Part shown: one piece after another, positions 58,088 to 64,000 of the stretch
Layout of the letters: each line of letters opens with the position of its first letter
Numbering within the stretch: the stretch's first letter is position 1
Source of the DNA: JBFMFR01 sp040752025
GTDB lineage: Bacteria; Chloroflexota; Anaerolineae; Anaerolineales; UBA4823
Assembly: GCA_040752025.1 (NCBI GenBank)
Contig: JBFMFR010000027.1
Coordinates: 24,548-88,547, forward strand
DNA: 64,000 bases
Direction of reading: 5' to 3'
The notes under the pieces: model-generated
Databases searched by the model: none
Told to the model about the DNA's origin: nothing
Seen by the model: only the letters and a program-made list of their open reading frames with translations
Translations under genes and position numbers: made by a program

Positions 58088-58723
58088 CTAGCCCCAGGTA
58101 AACACCGACATGGCCGACAGGAAAATGCTGTGCTGCAGCGCCGTCCAGGCCAGGGTGCGATCCTTCTGCGCCTGCCAGCCCCAGCCCAGGCCGGCCAGGA
58201 AAAGCACGCCGGCCACGACCAGCGAGGGCGCCAGCGCCCCGATCGATCGAAAGGTGCGCAGGTGGTAAGCGATGAAAAGCAGGGCGTGCAGCCCGAGGGC
58301 CAGCCGCAGGCGCGGGCGGAAGAGGCGGGCCAACGCCGGCAGCAGCGCCCCGCGGAAATACAGCTCCTGGGCGAGGCCCGAGGCGGGGGCGTAGACCAGG
58401 GCGGAGAGCCAGCTCCAGCCGGTCACGCCGCGGCTGGAAAGCAGGATGGGCAGCAGCAGAATGCACACCCCCGCCAGCGCCAGCCAGCCCGCTTTGGAAG
58501 GCCAGGCAAAACGCAGGCTGCACTGCTCCTTCGAAAAGCCAGCCAAAAACAGGGCGGCGAGGCTGAGCGCGCCTGGCAGGAAGCTGAGCAGGGAGAAAAG
58601 CGGCTCAGCCACCTGGAGCACATCGTGGACCGTGTAAACCACGCCCATCAGCAGGGTGCACACCAGCGCGGCCCAGAAGGGAAATACCGGCGTGCGAGAT
58701 GGAGAACGAGGCGAATTTATCAT
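58088..58723 (-). CDS. CPBP/Abi-like intramembrane protein, degenerate active site
   Basis: The 211-residue protein has about six or more TM helices. GLAQELYFRGALLPALARLF corresponds to the CPBP motif EExxxR but the first Glu is Gln, and LLFIAYH supplies FxxxH. The third motif HxxxN/D is absent (WTALQHSIFLSAM). It may be proteolytically weak or inactive. A GTG at 58738 overlapping the MFS stop (GTGA) is an alternative, coupled start. The MFS gene precedes it. Confidence 0.82.
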   Translation of the reverse strand: MINSPRSPSRTPVFPFWAALVCTLLMGVVYTVHDVLQVAEPLFSLLSFLPGALSLAALFLAGFSKEQCSLRFAWPSKAGWLALAGVCILLLPILLSSRGVTGWSWLSALVYAPASGLAQELYFRGALLPALARLFRPRLRLALGLHALLFIAYHLRTFRSIGALAPSLVVAGVLFLAGLGWGWQAQKDRTLAWTALQHSIFLSAMSVFTWG

Positions 58724-58734
58724 CGGAAAGATGC

Positions 58735-59934
58735 TCACTCTGGCAGCACGGCCGCGGCAGCCGGCGCGGCGGGCTGACGCAGGAGCAGGAAGACCCCGGC
58801 GGCGCTGGCGATCAGAATCACGCCGTTCAAATAGAAGGGCGCATCCTTGCCCAGGGTATCGTACAGCAGACCGCCCAGCACCGGCCCGATGGTGAAGCCC
58901 AGGTTTTCTACGAAATCGTACAGCCCGTAGGCCAGGCCGCGGCGCTCGTGCCCGGTCAGGTCGGCTACCAGGGCGGTCTCGGCCGGCTCGGAAAGCGACC
59001 AGAGCACGGCGTTCAGTGTGTAGAGCAGCGCCAGCCAGAGCAGCGAAGGCAGGCCGGGCATCAGCAGCGAGAGCAGGCCGGAGCCCAACAGCCCCAGCGC
59101 CATCATCGGGATGCGCCCGAAGCGGTCGCTCAGCCCGCCCAGATAGGCCGACAGGAAGGCCGAGACCAGCCCGGCCGGGAAGAAGGCCCACGCCAGGCTG
59201 CCGATGTCGGTGGTGAACTTGTCTTGCAAGTAAGTCAGGTAGATCGGGCTGAGCATGGCCTCGGGCACGCCGGTGAGGAAGACGATCACCAGCAGCTTCA
59301 ACAACGGCGCGGAGACCGCCGCGCCGGGCCGGGCAGCGGCCTGGGCAGCCGGCCTTGTATCCGGCACCGTCTTCCAAGCCAGCCAGGCGGCGGCGAAGGT
59401 CAGCAGGGCGTACAGGCTGAAGGTCACCTTCCAGCCCAGTTCCTGCGGCAGGGCTAACATGGCCACCGAAGCGACGAAGATGCCCACCAGCCCGCCGCGC
59501 GTGGTCGTCTCGCCGATGCGGCCCAACGCCCGGCCGCGCTCCCCTGGGGCGCTCAGGTCAACAACGATGGTGTTGGCCGCCGTCCACAGGAAGGCCGAGC
59601 CAACGCCCTGCACCAGCCGGGCCAGGTAGAGCCAGCTCAGCCCCTCGGCGAAGGCGAACAGGCCCATGGCCAGGGCGTATATGAACAGCGCCGCCACGAA
59701 AAAGCCCTTACGGCCAGTGCGGTCCAACGCCCAACCCACCAGCGGGCGCAGCAGCAAAGTCGTCGCCGTGAAAATCGAGAACAGCCCGCCGATCTCCAGG
59801 GCGCTGGCCCCGAAGAGCTTGCTGATCACCGGCAGGCCGAAATACAGGAAGGTGAAGGGCAACGACCAGAGGAACATTGGCCGGTGCAGGCTTGCCAAAG
59901 AACGATCCGGTTGGGCCGGAGCAGGCGTGGACAT
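58735..59934 (-). CDS. MFS transporter
   Basis: The 399-residue protein starts at ATG 59934 (GAGG upstream) and has about twelve TM helices. Motif A-like GWALDRTGRKGFFVAALFIY between TM2 and TM3 and its repeat LGGLSDRFGRIPMMALGLLG in the second half mark the MFS. A cytosolic loop (TVPDTRPAAQAAARPGAAVS) separates the halves. It is probably a drug or metabolite efflux pump of the DHA1-like class. Flanking CPBP genes on both sides suggest a small membrane-protein operon. Confidence 0.93.
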   Translation of the reverse strand: MSTPAPAQPDRSLASLHRPMFLWSLPFTFLYFGLPVISKLFGASALEIGGLFSIFTATTLLLRPLVGWALDRTGRKGFFVAALFIYALAMGLFAFAEGLSWLYLARLVQGVGSAFLWTAANTIVVDLSAPGERGRALGRIGETTTRGGLVGIFVASVAMLALPQELGWKVTFSLYALLTFAAAWLAWKTVPDTRPAAQAAARPGAAVSAPLLKLLVIVFLTGVPEAMLSPIYLTYLQDKFTTDIGSLAWAFFPAGLVSAFLSAYLGGLSDRFGRIPMMALGLLGSGLLSLLMPGLPSLLWLALLYTLNAVLWSLSEPAETALVADLTGHERRGLAYGLYDFVENLGFTIGPVLGGLLYDTLGKDAPFYLNGVILIASAAGVFLLLRQPAAPAAAAVLPE

Positions 59935-59978
59935 CAGGCTACCTCGTGAATGTGGATCGAAAATGGTTGGGAGGGCGC

Positions 59979-60776
59979 TCAGCGCGTCTGCGCCGCCGGC
60001 CAGCGCTCGACGATGACTTTGGTCAGCAGCGCGCCGAGGGCCAGCGCGGCCCACAGGCAGCCGTATAACAGGGCCAGCGCCAGGGTTGGGTCGGCGCCGG
60101 GGGTGTTCTGCACCAGGTTGATGAAGATGTCGTGCACGTAATGGAAGACGATGGCCGGCAGGAGCGAGCCGCTCTTGAGCACCACGTAGGTGAAGAGCAA
60201 GGCCATGAAGAACAGGCTCAGCAGGTCGATCACGGCTTCCAGGTTGAGGGCGCCCAGGTGCAGCACGGCGAAGACGAAGGCCGCCAGCAGGGCCGCCCTG
60301 CTTTGAGGGTAGAGGCGCATGAACAGCACCAGGATGATGCCACGGAAGAAGACTTCCTCCCAAATGCCGCGGGTCAGGCCTTTGACCCAGCGCAGGCCCG
60401 GAACCAGGCTCCAATCCAGGACGAAATGACCGCTCAAGAGGGCGGCGATGAGGATGCCGGAGAGGGTCAGCAGGGCGAGCAGCAGGCCCAACAGGATGTT
60501 GCGCCCGACGGGCTGCACGGGCAGCAGGCGGATGTCCCGGCAGTAGTCGCGCAGCGAACGGCGCCCGTTGGGCAGCCCCAGGACGAAGGGCATCAATACC
60601 AGGGCGACGAAGCCCAGGGTGAAGAAGAGCAGCAAGGGCGGGACGATCTTGCCAGCCGGGACTAACTCCAAAAAGGACAGCAAGGCGTAGCCGACGGCTA
60701 CCAGCACAATGGCGAGGCGAGGACGTTTCGCCAGGGGTGTATCGAACGCAGGGGTGGATTGCCCGGCATGACTCAT
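59979..60776 (-). CDS. CPBP-family intramembrane metalloprotease
   Basis: The 265-residue protein starts at ATG 60776 with GGAGG upstream. A longer upstream frame is an artefact of the 81-bp minisatellite. The CPBP motifs are intact: GIWEEVFFRGIILVLF (EExxxR), FVFAVLHLG (FxxxH) and PAIVFHYVHDIFIN (HxxxD/N). It has about eight TM helices. CPBP proteases process membrane substrates such as prenylated or signal proteins. It heads the MFS/CPBP set. Confidence 0.92.
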   Translation of the reverse strand: MSHAGQSTPAFDTPLAKRPRLAIVLVAVGYALLSFLELVPAGKIVPPLLLFFTLGFVALVLMPFVLGLPNGRRSLRDYCRDIRLLPVQPVGRNILLGLLLALLTLSGILIAALLSGHFVLDWSLVPGLRWVKGLTRGIWEEVFFRGIILVLFMRLYPQSRAALLAAFVFAVLHLGALNLEAVIDLLSLFFMALLFTYVVLKSGSLLPAIVFHYVHDIFINLVQNTPGADPTLALALLYGCLWAALALGALLTKVIVERWPAAQTR

Positions 60777-60911
60777 TTGGATACCTCCAGAAAGTACGGC
60801 TGACGTTCCTTGACCCAAGAGGCGCTCACCGCGCAGCTCGGCGCGGCAAACGCCCTTCCCCGGCAAGATTATACCCCTAACTGGGGAGACGGTAGACGGC
60901 AGACGGGAAAC

Positions 60912-61283
60912 AGGGTGAGGGAAGCCACGAATTGCACGAATTGGGCGAATTCTTAATGATCGCAGGGGCATGGCAGGCGGTTGACAGGAAACGGGGAGAG
61001 GGAAGCCACGAATTGCACGAATTGGACGAATTCTTAATGATCGCAGGGGCATGGCAGGCGGTTGACGGGAAACGGGGTGAGGGAAGCCACGAATTGCACG
61101 AATTGGACGAATTCTTAATGATCGCAGGGGCATGGCAGGCGGTTGACGGGAAACGGGGTGAGGGAAGCCACGAATTGCACGAATTGGGCGAATTCCTAAT
61201 GATCGCAGGGGCATGGCAGGCGGTTGACAGGAAACGGGGTGAGGGAAGCCACGAATTGCACGAATTGGGCGAATTGTATGGCT
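60912..61283. repeat. 81-bp minisatellite, about 4.6 units
   Basis: Units begin at 60921, 61002, 61083, 61164 and 61245 (GAAGCCACGAATTGCACGAA), exactly 81 bp apart with one to three differences. The unit contains 9-bp subrepeats (CACGAATTG). Both strands stay open because 81 is a multiple of three, which creates spurious ORFs. It is not CRISPR, since there are no unique spacers. Confidence 0.95.
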
Positions 61284-61429
61284 GGCAGGGGCAGGAAATG
61301 GGGGAGGTACGGGGAGTTGTTTCACAATAAAATTCGATTGGAAACGATCCGGTTTGGCGGGATGGGGCCGGCGAGGAGGGAGCGGGGGTTGATTACTGTT
61401 GGCGAGGGTCATGGCATTTTTGAATAAAA

Positions 61430-61600
61430 AAATTAATCGCAAAGATTTCGAGGAACGAAGGCGCAAGGTGCAAGTTAGAAGTTAGAAATTGCACGGTGCG
61501 AGGTGCAAGGTGCAGGGTAGAAGGTGCAAGATACGAGTTAGACATTAGAAGTTGCCTGTTCGATGGTTAGAAGTTGCAAGGTGCAGGATGGGTGGTGGAC
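61430..61600. repeat. Degenerate AAGGTGCAAG/GTTAGAAG low-complexity repeat
   Basis: Irregular iterations of AAGGTGCA, GTTAGAAGTT and AGGTGCAAG occur. The complement of the same theme occurs near 1890-1915. No coding signal. Confidence 0.75.
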
Positions 61601-61703
61601 GTATACTTGTTTTTAGCACGAATGTTCGGGAAATGCGAGGGGTTAAATGGGAAATCCCCCGAAGGTTAACCCGTTGGGGGAGGGCCATTCCCTTGAAAAT
61701 ATC

Positions 61704-61734
61704 AATCGTCTCTTCTGTGCAGGAAGAGACGATT
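61704..61734. terminator. Perfect 12-bp hairpin
   Basis: AATCGTCTCTTC/GAAGAGACGATT has a 7-nt loop. No strong T-run is present on either side, so a terminator role is tentative. Confidence 0.5.
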
Positions 61735-61739
61735 AAGGT

Positions 61740-62110
61740 TTCCGCTGAATATAGGGCAAGCAATAGATGCGTGCTATATCGATCATATCGCTGGCGGTAT
61801 TATTATCCGGATCTGCGTAATTCGCCTGCAACTGAACAGCATTTGTGATACTGGTTGCATCGATACTCGCAGATACATTGACCGGAATCGAGATCGTATC
61901 GAAGGCTTCAGGATTGAATTCAGTGTACTAACAACTCACAATGTGGGTAGTGCTTGTAGTCACACAATTCCAGTTACCTATGTTGATTGGTGTCCAGGTA
62001 ATACCACTGGGCAGTCGGTCTTCAATCTGTTTAGTTTAATTGGGCTTGAAGTATGCTTATTGTCTCTGGGTCTGTGCATTCTATCTGGCCGCCAATCAAT
62101 AGCACCACCA
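61740..62110 (-). pseudogene. Decayed DUF11-like surface protein fragment
   Basis: The minus strand has two open segments in different frames: LPSGITWTPINIGNWNCVTT upstream and, after a stop, VSASIDATSITNAVQLQANY and ADPDNNTASDMIDIARI, ending IQRKP. The first resembles the 'LPSGVT...W.C' of DUF11-type surface repeats. Intervening stops and frameshifts mark it as a remnant, next to a secreted beta-propeller gene. Confidence 0.55.
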
Positions 62111-62190
62111 TACAAACGAAAATATGTAGAATTGTAAGGAGCGCAGAGTCATCCGCACTATTGGCACTCAACTGCGCTCCTCCACAGCTA

Positions 62191-63462
62191 TTACTTTTTC
62201 CTCGGGTTTATCACAGCAATAGCATCGCTTCCTTCAAAGGGTGTGCCATCACTGAATGTTCCAGTTATGGATAATGACACATCACCAATTGTTCCAGCCA
62301 AGTACTCAATGAGTACCTGTCGGTCAAATTTGACCATAAGGTCGGCAATGCCATTATTATCATAGTCACCTATCTCGAAAGGATAATCAGAAATAGGAAG
62401 AGAGCCTTCCAAGAATAGTGTACTCAAATTAATGTCCGTCACATTGTAATCACCATACACTTCGATATAGGCGGTTACCCATCCACCACTGCTTTTTAGG
62501 TTCAAGGTATCTGGATCAATATTGACATCAACCTGTTCGACTAAATTGATTCTTAGGATCGTTCCAGGCTCGTAGGGTGGCCCCCAGTTATATATCTCCA
62601 TAAACCCTGGTTCGGCAGCATACAAGGCTCTCCCATCAGGCGAAACCGCAATCATGCCGCCTACATGGAGTGGTGAACCAACCAGGACCAAAGTTGGTTC
62701 CCCTCCTGTAACAGGCAACTGGTAGATAGCACTGTCATCATAAAATTCTTGTTCTCCCGAATCGGTAATGTATAATGTAGCACCATCAACTGATAGAGCC
62801 AGATTAGCTGACCAAGTGAGTGGCGGACCAGAAGCAAGTACAGTCAGTGTTCCATCTAATAGAGAGAGACTGGTGATAGTAGCGGTTCCGTAGCTAGCAA
62901 TGTATAGAGTGTTGCCATCAGGTGACACAACTACATCAGAGATTGCGTAGGGAACCTGTGGGCCTGTCCAAATGGTAGTTGGAACTCCACCTGTCACAGG
63001 AAGTTCCAGAATTGCATGAGCCCCAACATCAGCAATATAAAGCTTAGATCCATCTGGTGAAATTTCGATTCCGTGCGGATTTATCAGGGGATACCCTGAT
63101 GCTAATATTGTTGGAGAACCACCTGAAGCAGAAATACTGAGGATGTTGTTTTTATAGTAGCCAGCAATGTACAGTGTGGCTCCATCTGGGGACACTACAA
63201 TTCCCCTGGTGTGGTTAACAAGGGGACCCGACGCAATCACAGTGGGTGTCCCACCTGTTGCTGGGACACTTAGAACTCTGTCGAAAAGATCAGTAACGTA
63301 GATTGTTTCACCATTAGGGGATACTGCAATACCCGTAGGATCAAGAAGAGGTTCGCCAGAGGCAATAACTGTTGTTGATTGAGCTATTGCAGTTTGGAAT
63401 CCACCCAGCAGTATAACCAAAGTCATGACAAAACTGATTGTATTGATCGGTCGCTTTTTCAT
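62191..63462 (-). CDS. Secreted NHL/YVTN-type beta-propeller protein
   Basis: The 423-residue protein has a signal peptide (about 1-27; PINTISFVMTLVILLGGFQT) followed by six to seven repeats of the form 'G(I/V)xVSPDGxTLYIAD' (GIAVSPNGETIYVTDLF; GIVVSPDGATLYIAGYYKNN; GIEISPDGSKLYIADVG). A C-terminal domain (about 310-420; VNIDPDTLNLKSSGGWVTAY then FEIGDYDNNGIADLMVKFDR) resembles dockerin/hemolysin-like calcium-binding beta domains. It is probably an exported binding or adhesion protein. It is AT-richer than most of the window. Confidence 0.9.
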   Translation of the reverse strand: MKKRPINTISFVMTLVILLGGFQTAIAQSTTVIASGEPLLDPTGIAVSPNGETIYVTDLFDRVLSVPATGGTPTVIASGPLVNHTRGIVVSPDGATLYIAGYYKNNILSISASGGSPTILASGYPLINPHGIEISPDGSKLYIADVGAHAILELPVTGGVPTTIWTGPQVPYAISDVVVSPDGNTLYIASYGTATITSLSLLDGTLTVLASGPPLTWSANLALSVDGATLYITDSGEQEFYDDSAIYQLPVTGGEPTLVLVGSPLHVGGMIAVSPDGRALYAAEPGFMEIYNWGPPYEPGTILRINLVEQVDVNIDPDTLNLKSSGGWVTAYIEVYGDYNVTDINLSTLFLEGSLPISDYPFEIGDYDNNGIADLMVKFDRQVLIEYLAGTIGDVSLSITGTFSDGTPFEGSDAIAVINPRKK

Positions 63463-63732
63463 TGTTCTATCTTCCTTTCAATTGCTGATATTTTCGTGAA
63501 AGAAATGTCTATCTTAGGGGTAAAACCCGAAACATCAACAGAGGCAATTCATCCTATATGGCCTCCTTGTTCTCTAGCCTTTGCTCAATTTTATGGTTTC
63601 ACCACAGCCCTTACCTTTTATGAGTAGATGGTGAACTGTTTACTTGTGCCCATTTTACTTGAAATCCCCTTCATTAAGATTCAGAGCAATTAAGGGGGAT
63701 GAAGGTGTCTATAGTAATCATAGCTTTGCTTG
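63463..63732. other. Intergenic region without supported gene
   Basis: Only short antisense frames occur here. The first 30 nt hold the SD of the beta-propeller gene (GAAAGGAAG). Nothing else is recognised. Confidence 0.5.
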
Positions 63733-63870
63733 CTAAGGTCTTTCAGGCGTTCGATTAGGTGTAGGGAATGGGGTTGGCTCGTAATCTAATAGCTGGCTAC
63801 AATTCATCCAACCCTCAATTTGACGCCCAATAGAATCAATTCTGTCCATTCGCTGAAAATATTTTGACAT
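63733..63870 (-). CDS. Possible small protein (45 aa)
   Basis: A 45-codon ORF on the minus strand begins MSKYFQRMDRIDSIGRQIEG with AGGTAG upstream and ends in a Pro-rich tail (PTPFPTPNRTPERP). It lies between the beta-propeller gene and the partial ORF at 63918. It has no known homologue pattern and may be spurious. Confidence 0.3.
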   Translation of the reverse strand: MSKYFQRMDRIDSIGRQIEGWMNCSQLLDYEPTPFPTPNRTPERP

Positions 63871-63917
63871 TTCGTAACTACCTACCCATCTTACCAGAAA
63901 TTTGCTAAACTATAAGC

Positions 63918-64000
63918 ATGGCTGAACAAGCGTTGGAAATAGAAGTCTTGCTCAAACAACTGGGCTTTCTCGAGGCCGAAGTTGCCCGCTTGCAGGAGGA
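63918..64000 (+). CDS. Partial ORF, coiled-coil N-terminus, possibly IS66-type transposase
   Basis: Twenty-seven codons are visible from ATG 63918: MAEQALEIEVLLKQLGFLEA then EVARLQEE. The Leu/Glu heptads resemble the N-terminal coiled coil of IS66-family transposases, but many unrelated proteins look alike at this length. The gene leaves the window. The TATAAG just before the ATG could be a -10. Confidence 0.45.
   Translation, partial: MAEQALEIEVLLKQLGFLEAEVARLQE

Noticed and set aside
60912..61283. CRISPR-like array
   Set aside because: Units repeat in full with no unique spacers, and no cas genes are present.
60932..61330. Repeat-encoded ORFs on both strands, including an N-terminal extension of the CPBP gene
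   Set aside because: They exist only because the 81-bp minisatellite period is a multiple of three. The CPBP gene has its own SD and ATG at 60776.
63918..64000. Firm call of an IS66 transposase
   Set aside because: Only 27 codons of generic coiled coil are visible, and no terminal inverted repeat could be identified.

Overview
The window reads as one stretch of a GC-rich bacterial chromosome or metagenomic contig. Long GC-rich ORFs have equally long antisense shadows. Intergenic DNA carries palindromic elements and degenerate 'CACGAA' and 'AGGTGCAAG' repeats. Genes for partner switching, SnoaL-like proteins, M29 aminopeptidase and GSDH-type enzymes are present. This mix fits Chloroflexota (Anaerolineae-like). 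That placement is inference, because there is no 16S gene here.

Layout. 0-12.5 kb is mostly housekeeping and accessory genes: an AAA ATPase fragment, a TetR regulator with a perfect palindromic operator, a divergent EamA exporter/MocR pair, an NmrA-like protein, a lipoprotein, a SufS-like cysteine desulfurase behind a Cys-rich leader ORF and an intrinsic terminator, a PAS/zinc protein, a TGS GTPase, tRNA-Lys(CTT) and a GNAT. 12.5-20 kb holds a large exported GSDH-DUF11-pentaheme fusion, a HigBA pair, an M29 aminopeptidase and TypA/BipA. 20.2-29.8 kb is an AT-rich, defence-like island: a TIGR04255 three-gene cassette between direct repeats, then a membrane protein, a reverse transcriptase, a HEPN (Ymh-type) protein, a two-TM protein, and a GC-rich EAD-STAND-TPR protein. 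30-49.2 kb is a 21-gene run on the minus strand with one clear promoter at its head. It contains two DJ-1/PfpI proteins, a ThDP enzyme, ten SnoaL-like domains in eight genes (one fused to FHA), a tautomerase, an alpha/beta hydrolase, a GMC oxidoreductase, a VOC protein, an AGE-type epimerase and GlgX, and it ends in STAS, RsbW and PP2C partner-switching genes. 49.4-60.8 kb has a phosphoesterase, two GGDEF proteins, GNAT, a TetR/membrane-protein pair with a shared operator, MOSC, a toroid-fold protein, a racemase, a RelE/AbrB toxin-antitoxin pair, MFS and two CPBP proteins. 60.8-64 kb is repeat-rich, with a minisatellite, a decayed surface-protein gene, a secreted beta-propeller and the start of a coiled-coil ORF.

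Four items most deserve follow-up: the RT-HEPN-membrane locus (22.6-26.8 kb), the Cys-codon leader/attenuator in front of the cysteine desulfurase (8.1-8.3 kb), the SnoaL/FHA/partner-switching directon (30.6-49.2 kb), and the GSDH-cytochrome fusion (12.5-15.8 kb).
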